This document shows, piece after piece, positions 25,005 through 33,881 of a stretch of 64,000 nt of DNA. Below the pieces are notes generated by a model. That model worked only from the letters and a program-made list of their open reading frames with translations, was not told the origin of the DNA and searched no databases. This DNA is from Henriciella sp. (lineage in GTDB: Bacteria > Pseudomonadota > Alphaproteobacteria > Caulobacterales > Hyphomonadaceae), in assembly GCA_017642885.1 (NCBI GenBank), contig JAEPOM010000006.1, forward strand, positions 1-64,000, in the 5' to 3' direction. The position numbers and the translations under genes were made by a program. Every line of letters starts with the position of its first letter. Position 1 is the stretch's first letter.

Positions 25005-25375
25005 GATTTTGCGGTTCTGAGACCTGAATAGCGCGGTTGGTCAATCTCGACCTGCGCGACCGTCGTGGTTTTCAGATGCTCCAGCAGACCCGGCGTTTGG
25101 GGCGTCAGGTCCCCGGATCGGATTTTCTCGCTGAGGCGCGCGTTCAAGATCGCAAGATCATCGCCTTCTGATGCATCCAGCAAGCTTCTCAGTCTTGCGA
25201 TCTCCGCAGCCTCATTTGCTGGTCGGAGCTCAAGATCTCGCAATACGGTTGCGAGCGCATTGCTGGCGACGCGGGCATGAAAGGCGGCGTGACCGGTGAG
25301 GTTGGGTCCCGCCGTCTCATCGATGAAACTCTTCACCGCCAGGACCAGTTCCGACACGCTGGGTTGATCATGCAT
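25001..25375 (-). CDS. DUF6285 domain protein
   Basis: The 124-residue product, with SELVLAVKSFIDE, GHAAFHARVASNALATVLRD and the closing KLDQPRYSG-like VEIDQPRYSGL, fits DUF6285, a small family of unknown function that regularly follows a phosphotransferase gene of the aminoglycoside phosphotransferase superfamily, often with acyl-CoA dehydrogenases. Here it overlaps the phosphotransferase stop by eight bases, so the two are translationally coupled. No acyl-CoA dehydrogenase gene lies alongside in this window. Confidence 0.8.
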   Translation of the reverse strand: MHDQPSVSELVLAVKSFIDETAGPNLTGHAAFHARVASNALATVLRDLELRPANEAAEIARLRSLLDASEGDDLAILNARLSEKIRSGDLTPQTPGLLEHLKTTTVAQVEIDQPRYSGLRTAKS

Positions 25376-26363
25376 GGGCCGTCTCCAGCAGGTTTATCAA
25401 ATCGATCTCAGTCTCAGACACCCGTCGCCCGATCGCGGCACGTTCGACGCTCGGATCGGCGCCAGAACGGAACGCTTCATACATGATCATGCACATCACG
25501 CCCCATTTCAAAGTGCCAAGCATTTCCCACCAATCAATGTCCGCAGGCGTGATAGATGTTCCTGCGCTCGCATTGTAGGTGCCAAGCATATCCTGCAATT
25601 TTCCGAAGCCTCCGACACGGTTGTCGGACTGCCCAAACCGCCAGGAATTGACGCAGATCCACGCAATGTCCTCACGTGGGTCGCCAATGTGCGCGAGCTC
25701 CCAGTCCAACACCGCCACGAGACCATTTTCATCCACCATCAGATTTCCGAGACGGAAATCGCCGTGAACGAGAACAGGTTCCATTGGTTTGGGAGCGTTT
25801 GTCTTCAGCCACTGCAAGGCAAGTTCAAAAACCGGACGCGGCGCCTCGAACGATCGATATATGTCTTCATATTGCGCGATCTGCGCCAGACCGCCGCTGG
25901 ATTGCAGCTCAGGCGGCGCGGTTTCGATCGGAATGGTGTGGATGCTCGCGAGGGCCGCACCGCATTGCCCGGCCAGGACGCGCCGAGCAGCGTCAAACTC
26001 ATCATTTCGCAGGATGGGCCGCGCGATCGTTTCACCTTTAACCCAGCTCATGATGAACCCGTCGCCGATGTCATCATCGTCGCTAAGAATGTACAGGACC
26101 TTCGGGACCGGAACGCCCGCTGATTCGGCGGCTGAAATTAGTTTTGCTTCGGCTGGAAGGCCTATCGCAGCGGACGAGCGTGCACCGCTCGTTCCCCCAG
26201 GTGCACGTCTAAATATGGCTTCGTGCGGTCCGCCGGAAAGGGCCCACGTTTCCTGACTAGCGCCGCCGGATAAACGCCGAAACGAGTCCAGTTCGGCGGA
26301 TTCGCCAAAAACTCTTGTGAAAAGAGTGTGAAGGCTATTTTCAAAGTCGGATTTGCTTCCCAT
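25368..26363 (-). CDS. Phosphotransferase family protein (APH/choline kinase fold)
   Basis: A 331-residue kinase-fold protein of the phosphotransferase enzyme family. The catalytic loop is LVHGDFRLGNLMVD and the metal-binding segment is VLDWELAHIGDPREDIAW. The subgroup with DUF6285 is usually linked to acyl-CoA dehydrogenases of ACAD10/11 type and may phosphorylate hydroxyacyl-CoA, though this is not shown for bacteria. The start at 26363 (MGSKSDFEN) is preferred; an upstream in-frame ATG at 26435 would add 24 residues that do not look like the family and would come close to the divergent DUF502 gene. Confidence 0.85.
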   Translation of the reverse strand: MGSKSDFENSLHTLFTRVFGESAELDSFRRLSGGASQETWALSGGPHEAIFRRAPGGTSGARSSAAIGLPAEAKLISAAESAGVPVPKVLYILSDDDDIGDGFIMSWVKGETIARPILRNDEFDAARRVLAGQCGAALASIHTIPIETAPPELQSSGGLAQIAQYEDIYRSFEAPRPVFELALQWLKTNAPKPMEPVLVHGDFRLGNLMVDENGLVAVLDWELAHIGDPREDIAWICVNSWRFGQSDNRVGGFGKLQDMLGTYNASAGTSITPADIDWWEMLGTLKWGVMCMIMYEAFRSGADPSVERAAIGRRVSETEIDLINLLETAHA

Positions 26364-26437
26364 CTTTGCCACAATTAACGTCAAACTAGGTATCGCCAAG
26401 CTATAACGCACGGGAAAGCCTGGCTGAGGAGCCAATT

Positions 26438-27181
26438 ATGCCTAAGGGAAAGACCCCTGACGAGATGATCCCGGGTATCGGGAAACCTAAACCGATTGGC
26501 CTGTTCGCCTGGCTGAGAGGGCGGTTTTTCGCCGGCATGGTCATCGCAGCGCCGCTGGCCGCGACCTTCTTCATTCTGCAATTCCTGATCACGTTCATCG
26601 ACAATCGCGTTGGTCCGCTCTTACCACCTCTGTTGAAGCCAGAAACCTACACAAACTACGCCATTCCGGGCTTCGGCGTGCTTGTCTTGGTGATTGCGCT
26701 CACCGTGCTAGGCGCCATCACCGCCAACCTGGTCGGACGATCCCTCCTCACCCTGACGGATCGCGTGTTCAGTCGCATTCCGATCGTGCGCAATGTCTAT
26801 GCCGCGATCAAGCAGCTCACGGAAGTCCTCGCGAACAATCAACAAGCCAGCTTCGACCGCTGTGTGATGATTGAGTATCCGAAAAAAGGATCCTGGTGCT
26901 TAGGCTTCGTGTCTTCGCATGCCAAAGGCGAAATCGGCGCAAAACTCGGCACTCAGAAGATCGGTGTGTTCGTCCCGACAACGCCCAACCCGACGTCCGG
27001 ATTCTTGATTTACGTCGAAGAGACCGAGGCGATCTCACTCGAAATGACAGTGGAAGAAGGCGCCAAGATGATTTTGACCGCGGGGCTGGTCGTGCCGGAT
27101 TTTGAACCGCCTGCAGCGGCGGATGCTGCATCAGTCGCTGAACCTGAGGTCGGGACTGAGAAGCTGGCTCAGCAAGCCTAG
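26438..27181 (+). CDS. DUF502 family membrane protein
   Basis: The 247-residue product has two transmembrane helices near the N-terminus (about residues 30-52 and 70-95) followed by a soluble domain with SRIPIVRNVYAAIKQLTEVL and VFVPTTPNPTSGFLIYV, the signature of DUF502. Its function is unknown; it sits in the inner membrane. GAGGAG precedes the ATG. The last 51 bases overlap the 3' end of the convergent recG gene, so the two transcripts share sequence; the overlap falls in the poorly conserved acidic tail. Confidence 0.92.
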   Translation: MPKGKTPDEMIPGIGKPKPIGLFAWLRGRFFAGMVIAAPLAATFFILQFLITFIDNRVGPLLPPLLKPETYTNYAIPGFGVLVLVIALTVLGAITANLVGRSLLTLTDRVFSRIPIVRNVYAAIKQLTEVLANNQQASFDRCVMIEYPKKGSWCLGFVSSHAKGEIGAKLGTQKIGVFVPTTPNPTSGFLIYVEETEAISLEMTVEEGAKMILTAGLVVPDFEPPAAADAASVAEPEVGTEKLAQQA

Positions 27182-29200
27182 ACCTTCCGCTCTTTCGGGG
27201 GCGATGCTTTCAGCCGTCTCCGTCGCAAGCTGCGCATCTTTTGCTGCAATTTCGATGAGAGGCGCGTGTTCCTGAAGGTCGATCAATCGATAGTCGACCA
27301 GTCCAGATTGAGCTTTGCCAAGCAGATCGCCGGCGCCGCGAAGCTTGAAATCTGCTTCAGCAATCTCAAACCCATCTTCCGTGCGCCTCAATGTGTCGAG
27401 CCGCTCACGCGCCATTTCAGTCAGCGGTTGCCGGTACAAAAGCAAACAGAAACTTGCTGCGCTGCCCCGCCCGACGCGGCCCCGCAACTGGTGCAGTTGA
27501 GCGAGCCCAAATCCCTCGGCCCGTTCGATCACCATAATCGTCGCTTCGGGCACATCTACGCCGACTTCGATGACTGTCGTCGCGACGAGGATGCGAGTGT
27601 CACCGGTCCGGAACGCGTCAAGAGCGGTGTCCTTGTCGGCGCCTTTCATGCGGCCATGCACGAGGCCGACATCGGTCTGCAACGCATCCTTGAGCATAGC
27701 AGCGCGGGCCACAGCAGAGCTGCCATCCTCGTCGTCCGTATCCACACGAGGGCAGACCCAGAACACGCGCTCGCCGCGGCCGAGGGCTCGGCCGACCGCT
27801 GTGATCACGTCGGCTATTCGCGTATCTGGGATGGCTCGTGTTTCGACCGGCTGTCGACCCGCAGGTTTTTCATCAAGGACGGAGACATCAAGATCGCCAT
27901 GGACGGTCTGCGCCAGCGTTCTTGGAATAGGGGTCGCTGACATGACGAGCATGTGCGGGAATTTCCCCTTGCTCATCAGCTTCATCCGATCTGCGACGCC
28001 AAAGCGATGCTGTTCGTCAACGATCACCATTGCCAGGGATTTGAATCCAACGCCTTCCTGAAACAAGGCGTGCGTCCCCGCGACAATCTGAATGGATCCA
28101 TCGGCGAGCCCCATCAAAGTCGCTTCACGCGCCTTTCCTTTGTCGCGGCCGGTAAGGACTGCAACGGAGTATCCGAGCGGAGACAGTAACTGGTCCAGCG
28201 TGTCGAATTGCTGCCGCGCCAGAACCTCGGTGGGTGCCATAAAAGCCGTCTGGAAGCCTCCCTCGGCTGCCTGCACAGCCGAAAAGGTTCCGACGAGTGT
28301 CTTACCCGAGCCGACATCCCCCTGAAGCATCCGTCGCATCGGGAACGGTTCGCCCAGATCGGCCATGATTTCCTTGGTCGCACGGATCTGCGCCCCGGTG
28401 GGTTTGTAAGGCAGGGTAGAGACAAGCCGGTTTAGGGCCTCGCTTTGCGGCGGGACGATATTGGCTTCGCTTGCGCGCCTTGTGGTCCGCGCTCTGGCAA
28501 AGGTAAGTTCCCTTGCCAGGGCCTCATCATAGGCCAGGCGTGTCCGAGCTCCGCGTATGCTATCTTCATCCCAGACGTCTGGCGCGTGCACCCATGTCAT
28601 GGCGTCCTTAAAACCAGGCCAGGATTCCTTTGCGATGAGGTTCGCATCGATCCATTCAGGAATATTGTCTGCAATCAGGTCTAATGCTGCCTTTGTCGAG
28701 GTGTGAACGCGCTTATTGGTCAAGCCGGCGGTCAGGGAGTAGATCGGCTCTACCGGTGGCGGGAATTCTCCGCGCGCAGGATCCATGACGAAGTCGGGAT
28801 GACTCATCTGACGTTCGCCTTGCCACTCCGTGATCTTGCCCGAAACGATCCGCTCTTTGCCGACCGGGAACTGTGCCTGCAACCAACGGGAATCGGCGCG
28901 GAAATAGGTAATGGTGAGGAAGCCAGATCCGTCAAATAGCTGAATGCGGGTCGGCGCTCGCTCATTGAACGGCGCTTTGACAGCGTGAACTTCGCCTTTC
29001 ACCGTGGCGACTTCTTCCGCCACCAGGTCGTCGAAGCTTTCACGCGGGCGTCTGTCGAGCCAACGCTCCGGCATGTGGAGCAAAAGGTCCCAGACCGTGT
29101 CTCCGCCGACCAGGCGTTCCAGGACCGGCTTCAGTTTTGGGCCAATGCCGGGAAGAGCATCCAGAGGTTGAAACAGAGGGAAGAGGCGTTCGTCGCGCAT
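27131..29200 (-). CDS. recG: ATP-dependent DNA helicase RecG
   Basis: RecG remodels stalled replication forks and branch-migrates Holliday junctions. The 689-residue length is right. The wedge domain lies in the N-terminal third, then Walker A GDVGSGKTLVG near residue 295, Walker B DEQHRFG, motif III SATPIPRTL, and the C-terminal helicase half with HGRMKGADKD and QLRGRVGRG. It overlaps the DUF502 gene at the 3' end and is divergent from sdhE, the usual alphaproteobacterial neighbour. Confidence 0.96.
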   Translation of the reverse strand: MRDERLFPLFQPLDALPGIGPKLKPVLERLVGGDTVWDLLLHMPERWLDRRPRESFDDLVAEEVATVKGEVHAVKAPFNERAPTRIQLFDGSGFLTITYFRADSRWLQAQFPVGKERIVSGKITEWQGERQMSHPDFVMDPARGEFPPPVEPIYSLTAGLTNKRVHTSTKAALDLIADNIPEWIDANLIAKESWPGFKDAMTWVHAPDVWDEDSIRGARTRLAYDEALARELTFARARTTRRASEANIVPPQSEALNRLVSTLPYKPTGAQIRATKEIMADLGEPFPMRRMLQGDVGSGKTLVGTFSAVQAAEGGFQTAFMAPTEVLARQQFDTLDQLLSPLGYSVAVLTGRDKGKAREATLMGLADGSIQIVAGTHALFQEGVGFKSLAMVIVDEQHRFGVADRMKLMSKGKFPHMLVMSATPIPRTLAQTVHGDLDVSVLDEKPAGRQPVETRAIPDTRIADVITAVGRALGRGERVFWVCPRVDTDDEDGSSAVARAAMLKDALQTDVGLVHGRMKGADKDTALDAFRTGDTRILVATTVIEVGVDVPEATIMVIERAEGFGLAQLHQLRGRVGRGSAASFCLLLYRQPLTEMARERLDTLRRTEDGFEIAEADFKLRGAGDLLGKAQSGLVDYRLIDLQEHAPLIEIAAKDAQLATETAESIAPERAEGLGLLSQLLSPDLRFSD

Positions 29201-29316
29201 GCGATCTTATGCGCCGATCTGACCCTTGGTTACAAGATGTGTTCACTGGCGCGACAGGATAACGCTGTGCAGATCCCTGCGACCGTTCTAGATTGATTGA
29301 AGCAGGAGAGCAGAAG

Positions 29317-29592
29317 ATGAGCCAATCGAAACTTGATGAGCGACGCCGGAAAGTGAAGTTTCGCGCCTGGCGTCGTGGATTTCGCGAAATGGATCTGCTG
29401 ATGGGATCCTTTGCTGACGCACATCTGGCGGGAATGAGCGATGACGACGTTTCTGAGTTCGAACGTCTCCTCGCGACCCCAGATTGGGAAGTCTATGCCT
29501 GGCTGGTCGGTCAAAAGTCGGTGCCGACCAATTTCGAAAGTCCGCTGCTTCAGCGCATGATGGAGTTTCGATACGAGGCACATGCCGGTTAG
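29317..29592 (+). CDS. sdhE: Succinate dehydrogenase assembly factor SdhE
   Basis: SdhE (Sdh5/YgfY) promotes covalent attachment of FAD to the succinate dehydrogenase flavoprotein. The 91-residue product carries the conserved motif RRGFREMD, matching RGxxExD, near residue 20, and the C-terminal region LLATPDWEVYAWLVG. The start at MSQSKLDE (29317) is chosen because GGAGAG lies about ten bases upstream and the in-frame extension does not resemble the family. It is divergent from recG. The sdh genes themselves are outside this window. Confidence 0.92.
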   Translation: MSQSKLDERRRKVKFRAWRRGFREMDLLMGSFADAHLAGMSDDDVSEFERLLATPDWEVYAWLVGQKSVPTNFESPLLQRMMEFRYEAHAG

Positions 29593-29661
29593 CGCTGCGT
29601 CAGATCACGCAACAATGGACTATCCAGTCCTCCCGCGTATGCTGTTGAGGGAGGAAAAAAA

Positions 29662-30510
29662 ATGAGTCTCAAAGTAGAAACGACAGGTTCGATTTGCGGC
29701 GCAGTCGTCACCGGTATTGATTTGCGCGAAAACCTATCCAAGGACCTTGTCGCGGAGCTTCGTTCACACTGGGTGACCAACAAGCTGCTTGTTTTTCCCG
29801 ACCAACAGCTGAGCGACACAGATCTCGAGCGCGTTACGCTCTATTTTGGTGATTTCGGAGAGGATCCGTTCTTTGGTCATATCGAGGGACATGACCATAT
29901 TGCCGCGATCCAGCGCAATGCCGACGAGACAACCCCAATCTTCGCCGAAACCTATCATACTGATTGGAGCTTTCTGGAGGTTCCGCCGGCTGGAACTGTC
30001 TTGTACGGGATCACGATACCTCCGCATGGTGGCAATACGAGATTTGCCGACCAGGTCGCCGCATACGAACGCTTGCCGGACAAGCTACGATACAAAGCCG
30101 ATCAGTTGACGGCGATCCATTCCGCGGAGCTCGGATATTCCCCGAAAGGCGCATATGGCGAGGCCGATCAGGGCGCGGGTCGCAGCATGAAGATCATCCC
30201 GAGCGAAAAGGCGCTGGAAAAGCGCGAGCACCCGTTCGTGCGAACGCATCGGGAAACGGGCGAGAAAGCGCTTTATAGTTCTCCGGCATACATTCAGGGG
30301 TTCACCGGAATGGAGCCAGCTGAAAGCACCGCTTTGATGATGGAGTTCTATCAGCATCAAGTCGATGAGGCGCTCGTCTATTCCCACAAGTGGGAGAAAG
30401 ACATGCTTGTCATGTGGGACAATCGCTCGCTGCTGCATGCCGCGTCAGGCGGGTATGATGGTCACGATCGCCTTCTCCATCGCCTCACCATCGCTGACAC
30501 CGAATTCTAG
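29662..30510 (+). CDS. TauD/TfdA family Fe(II)/2-oxoglutarate dioxygenase
   Basis: The 282-residue product is a non-haem iron dioxygenase of the taurine/2,4-D type. The iron ligands are in YHTDWSF (His and Asp of HxD, about residue 97) and the distal histidine in LLHRLTIAD near the C-terminus, with the arginine that binds 2-oxoglutarate close by. GGGAGG precedes the ATG. The substrate cannot be read from the sequence; no sulfonate transport or tau genes are adjacent. A bidirectional terminator separates it from the ribosomal operon. Confidence 0.9.
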   Translation: MSLKVETTGSICGAVVTGIDLRENLSKDLVAELRSHWVTNKLLVFPDQQLSDTDLERVTLYFGDFGEDPFFGHIEGHDHIAAIQRNADETTPIFAETYHTDWSFLEVPPAGTVLYGITIPPHGGNTRFADQVAAYERLPDKLRYKADQLTAIHSAELGYSPKGAYGEADQGAGRSMKIIPSEKALEKREHPFVRTHRETGEKALYSSPAYIQGFTGMEPAESTALMMEFYQHQVDEALVYSHKWEKDMLVMWDNRSLLHAASGGYDGHDRLLHRLTIADTEF

Positions 30511-30520
30511 GCAGCTAACA

Positions 30521-30550
30521 AGAAAGCCGCCCCAAACGGAGCGGCTTTCT
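30521..30550. terminator. Bidirectional terminator between the dioxygenase and rplI
   Basis: AGAAAGCCGC and GCGGCTTTCT form a perfect ten-base-pair stem around a ten-base loop. On the minus strand the stem ends in TTTCTT, serving the rpsF-rpsR-rplI operon; on the plus strand a shorter pyrimidine tail follows, so it may serve both convergent genes. Confidence 0.8.
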
Positions 30551-30570
30551 CTAATTCGATTGAAGATCGA

Positions 30571-31155
30571 CTATTCGTCGCCCTCTGGAGCTGTATCGAG
30601 CTCTGCAGCAGCTTCCGCCATTTCTGAGGCTTGCTCAGTGACAGCAGCGTGGTTCTCTGCTTGCAGCGTCTCAATGATGTTCTCACCAGCAGCTTGACGC
30701 TCAGCCTCTTCGGTAGAGCGCGCAACGTTGACGGTGATCTCAACACGGACTTCCGCGTGCAGACGGACGCCGACTTCGTGCAGGCCAAGCGTTTTGATCG
30801 GTGCGTTCAGGCGAACCTGCTCGCGTTTGATCTGATGCCCGGCGTCGCCAGCGATTTCGACGATGTCGCGTGCGCTGACAGAACCGTAAAGCTGACCCGT
30901 GGCGCCAGACTGACGGATGAGGATAAATGTCTCTCCGTCCAGATTGTTGCCTGCGGAAGACGCAGAGTCGCGGGCTTCAGCGTTGCGCTTCTCGATTGCT
31001 TCACGCTCAGCTTCGAAGCGAGCGCGGTTTTGTGCGTTCGCGATCAGAGCTTTGCCTTTAGGCAGCAGGAAGTTGCGCGCAAACCCGTTCTTGACGCTAA
31101 CCTCGTCTCCGAGGCCGCCTAGGTTTTCAACACGTTCGAGGAGAATGATTTGCAT
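30571..31155 (-). CDS. rplI: 50S ribosomal protein L9
   Basis: L9 binds 23S rRNA near the L1 stalk. The 194-residue product opens MQIILLERVENLGGLGDEVSVKNGFARNFLLPKGKA, the family signature in the N-terminal domain, followed by the connecting helix and the C-terminal RNA-binding domain. It is about 45 residues longer than the E. coli protein because of an alanine- and glutamate-rich acidic tail, common in alphaproteobacteria. It is the last gene of the rpsF-rpsR-rplI operon, 12 bases after rpsR. Confidence 0.97.
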   Translation of the reverse strand: MQIILLERVENLGGLGDEVSVKNGFARNFLLPKGKALIANAQNRARFEAEREAIEKRNAEARDSASSAGNNLDGETFILIRQSGATGQLYGSVSARDIVEIAGDAGHQIKREQVRLNAPIKTLGLHEVGVRLHAEVRVEITVNVARSTEEAERQAAGENIIETLQAENHAAVTEQASEMAEAAAELDTAPEGDE

Positions 31156-31167
31156 CGATATATCTCC

Positions 31168-31437
31168 CTATTTCACGGTGAATGGCAGCAAAGCGAGCAT
31201 GCGGGCACGTTTGATGGCCTTGGCAAGCTTGCGCTGGTTCTTGAAGTTCACAGCCGTAATCCGAGATGGAACAATTTTGCCCTTCTCAGAGATGTAGCGC
31301 TGCAGAAGCTTCACGTCTTTATAGTCGATTTTCGGCGCTTTATCGCCGGAAAACGGATCAACCTTGCGGCGACGGCCGAATGAACGACGTGCCGGAATGT
31401 TGGTGATGTTGATACCAGAGGTGTTTCTGGAAGCCAT
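31168..31437 (-). CDS. rpsR: 30S ribosomal protein S18
   Basis: S18 forms a heterodimer with S6 on the platform of the small subunit. The 89-residue product contains [22 protein letters not shown] and [17 protein letters not shown], the conserved S18 core, with a basic N-terminal region. It lies 17 bases after rpsF and 12 before rplI in the standard order, confirming the S6-S18-L9 operon. Confidence 0.97.
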   Translation of the reverse strand: MASRNTSGINITNIPARRSFGRRRKVDPFSGDKAPKIDYKDVKLLQRYISEKGKIVPSRITAVNFKNQRKLAKAIKRARMLALLPFTVK

Positions 31438-31454
31438 GATGTTCGTTCCTTCCT

Positions 31455-31793
31455 CTAGTCGTCGCGACGATTTTTGCGGCTCATCATCGGAGATGGACCG
31501 TCTTCGTGCTCTTCGACCTTGATGGTCATGTAGCGCATGATGTCATCTGACAGGCGGTGCTGACGTTCCAGCTCGTGGATCGCTTCGGCAGGGCCGTCGA
31601 TGTTGAAAAGGGAGTAGTGTCCCTTGCGCTGCTTGTTGATCTGGTAAGAAAGATTGCGCAGGCCCCAATATTCGGATTTTGCAACTTTCGCACCTTGTTT
31701 GTCGAGGAAGCCTGAGAGCTCTTCCATCAACGTCTCGACCTGTGCAGGTGAGATGTCCGGCCTCGCAATGAGGACGTGCTCGTATAGTGCCAT
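31455..31793 (-). CDS. rpsF: 30S ribosomal protein S6
   Basis: The 112-residue product opens [20 protein letters not shown] and contains [19 protein letters not shown], both typical of S6. It ends in an acidic then basic tail. It is the first gene of the operon and its product, with S18, is known in several bacteria to repress the operon by binding an RNA leader; a hairpin candidate lies about 70 bases upstream of the start. Confidence 0.97.
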   Translation of the reverse strand: MALYEHVLIARPDISPAQVETLMEELSGFLDKQGAKVAKSEYWGLRNLSYQINKQRKGHYSLFNIDGPAEAIHELERQHRLSDDIMRYMTIKVEEHEDGPSPMMSRKNRRDD

Positions 31794-31856
31794 AATGTCT
31801 TTCCCAAAGTTCTGGTTCGCGGCGCAGACTGGCGGGAAAACCTGTCTACGATGGCC

Positions 31857-31885
31857 CCTCTTGTCCGGCTCATTCCGGAGGCGAG
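31857..31885 (-). promoter_or_regulatory. Hairpin in the rpsF leader, possible S6:S18 binding element
   Basis: On the minus strand TCCGG and CCGGA close a six-base loop (AATGAG), with a CTC/GAG outer stem, about 65 bases ahead of the rpsF start. The S6:S18 complex binds leader hairpins with conserved CCG trinucleotides in other phyla. The CCG content and position fit, but the full known motif was not confirmed. Confidence 0.3.
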
Positions 31886-31964
31886 GACCGCAAACCTTGC
31901 GAAGCGGGTCGTAAAGCGCAGACGGGGCTGAAAATCAAGCTGAAAATACACGCAGTGGCGCGGG

Positions 31965-32792
31965 TTATGGCTTGGTGTTGCCAAACATCAACTCGATTAT
32001 TTCAGACGCTGGTGTCACACCGTCGAGAAATCCAAATGTACCGGTGTCCAATAGCTCGCGTCCGGCTTTGATCACGGCGTCCACGGCAACGTTCGCGAGG
32101 GCCCCGCCAACGCTAATCCGACGCACGCCCATATCGGCCAGTTCAGAAACGGGGAGAAGCCCTGCTTTCGGGCCCAATAGTACATTGATTGGGCGATCAA
32201 CCGAGGACAATACGGCTTGAATGTCTGCCTTGGTTTTGAGGCCCGGTGCGTAGAGAACATCCGCGCCAGCTTCCTGATAGGCCTGGAGTCGGGTGATCGT
32301 ATTGGCGAGATCTCCATTGCCTGTGAAGTGGTTTTCTGCTCGCGCCGTGAGCGTGAATGGAAAGGGTTGCGCCCTCGCTGCGTCTACAGCTGCTGCGACG
32401 CGATCTTTGGCTAAACTGAGCTCATACTGTTCGCCTGGCACGCCGTTGAAATCTTCGATCGAGCCTCCGACGAGTCCCGCCTCAACACCCAGTTTGATCG
32501 TCTCGGCGCAATCTTCTGGGGCGTGGCCAAACCCGTTCTCCAGATCAGCGGATACCGGCAGGTCTGTCGCGGCACACAAATCCGCGACGTGGGAGATGAC
32601 TTGCGCGCGTGTCAGTTCGTAATCATTGACCCCGGTGGACCGAGCATAGGCTGAGCTCGTGCTGGCCAGGGCCTTGAACCCGAGCCCTGTCATAAGCTTG
32701 GCCGAGCCAGCATCCCAAGGGTTTGGGATGATGAAGCAGCCACTTTCATGCAGCGTTCGAAATGCTTCGCCTTTGGTTTTCTGGTCTGTCAT
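31965..32792 (-). CDS. Isocitrate lyase/PEP mutase family enzyme
   Basis: The 275-residue product is a TIM-barrel enzyme of the PEP mutase/isocitrate lyase superfamily. Visible features are FIIPNPWDAGSAKLM, the metal-binding stretch LPVSADLENGFG and GLVGGSIEDFNG. The KKCGH-type loop of true lyases is missing, so it belongs to the smaller phosphonomutase or oxaloacetate-decarboxylase-like subgroup; the substrate is not known. It stands alone between rpsF and the fab operon, divergent from fabD. Confidence 0.85.
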   Translation of the reverse strand: MTDQKTKGEAFRTLHESGCFIIPNPWDAGSAKLMTGLGFKALASTSSAYARSTGVNDYELTRAQVISHVADLCAATDLPVSADLENGFGHAPEDCAETIKLGVEAGLVGGSIEDFNGVPGEQYELSLAKDRVAAAVDAARAQPFPFTLTARAENHFTGNGDLANTITRLQAYQEAGADVLYAPGLKTKADIQAVLSSVDRPINVLLGPKAGLLPVSELADMGVRRISVGGALANVAVDAVIKAGRELLDTGTFGFLDGVTPASEIIELMFGNTKP

Positions 32793-32909
32793 GGGAGGTC
32801 TCCATTGGTCCGGGAGAATTTAGATCCAGCCAACGGATCGCGCCACCCGATACTTGCGTATGACGACAGAGCGCCTTAAGCGGGCGCGAATTACAGTTAA
32901 GGAGCGGAT

Positions 32910-33863
32910 ATGAGCGATTTCGCATTCATTTTCCCCGGGCAGGGCAGCCAGTTTATCGGAATGGGCAAAGAGTTCGCCGATGCATTTCCCGCAGCTAAAG
33001 CCGTTTTCGAAGAAGTCGATGACGCATTAAGCCAGGATTTGTCGGGCCTGATCTGGTCTGGCAGCGAAGACGATCTGAAGCTGACTGCTAATACGCAACC
33101 AGCCTTGATGGCCGTGAGTGTGGCGGCGATGCGAGCGCTAGAAACCGCCCACGGTATCGGCGCTGGAAAAGCCAAGTTCGTGGCCGGTCACTCGCTCGGT
33201 GAGTATTCAGCGTTGGCCTCAGCTGGAGCGATCTCTGTTGGCGACTGTGCCAAAGTCCTGCGTGTTCGCGGCAACGCCATGCAGGACGCCGTGCCTGCCG
33301 GAGAAGGCGCCATGGCGGCTTTGCTGGGCGCAAGTCCAGAGCAAGCTGCAGCGTTGTGCGCTGCGGGCGCTTCAGAAGGGCCGTGCGAAATTGCTAATGA
33401 CAACGCACCGGGCCAAATCGTTATTTCAGGCGCAAAAGCCGCCGTTGAGCTGGCAATCTCCGGCGCGAAAGAGGCCGGTGTGAAGAAAGCGGTTCTGCTT
33501 CCGGTATCTGCTCCGTTCCATTGCTCTCTGATGCAACCAGCAGCCGACGCCATGGCTGAAGCGCTGTCAGGTATCGTTCTCCAGTCGCCAAGCGCGCCCG
33601 TCGTAGCGAACGTGACGGCAGTCGCGGGGCAGGACCCAGATGCGATACGCAAGCAATTGATCGACCAGGTGACGGGACAGGTGCGCTGGACAGAATCTGT
33701 GCAATACATGGCCGCAGCTGGTGTAAAAACGACGATCGAAGCCGGTGCTGGAAAAGTTTTGAGTGTTATGAATCGCCGGACGGTTCGCGAATTGGAGGGG
33801 CTCACAATGGGCACTCCGGATGAAATAGAAGCCGTGGCTGAACGCCTGAGCGGCGCGTCTTAA
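32910..33863 (+). CDS. fabD: Malonyl-CoA:ACP transacylase
   Basis: FabD loads malonyl groups from CoA onto acyl carrier protein for fatty-acid synthesis. The 317-residue product has the opening FIFPGQGSQFIGMGK, the nucleophile Ser95 in GHSLGEYSAL and the catalytic histidine in APFHCSLM near 205. TTAAGGAG precedes the start. It is followed after 18 bases by fabG and then acpP and fabF, the common fatty-acid operon. Confidence 0.97.
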   Translation: MSDFAFIFPGQGSQFIGMGKEFADAFPAAKAVFEEVDDALSQDLSGLIWSGSEDDLKLTANTQPALMAVSVAAMRALETAHGIGAGKAKFVAGHSLGEYSALASAGAISVGDCAKVLRVRGNAMQDAVPAGEGAMAALLGASPEQAAALCAAGASEGPCEIANDNAPGQIVISGAKAAVELAISGAKEAGVKKAVLLPVSAPFHCSLMQPAADAMAEALSGIVLQSPSAPVVANVTAVAGQDPDAIRKQLIDQVTGQVRWTESVQYMAAAGVKTTIEAGAGKVLSVMNRRTVRELEGLTMGTPDEIEAVAERLSGAS

Positions 33864-33881
33864 AGGCAGGAGAGCAGAAAA

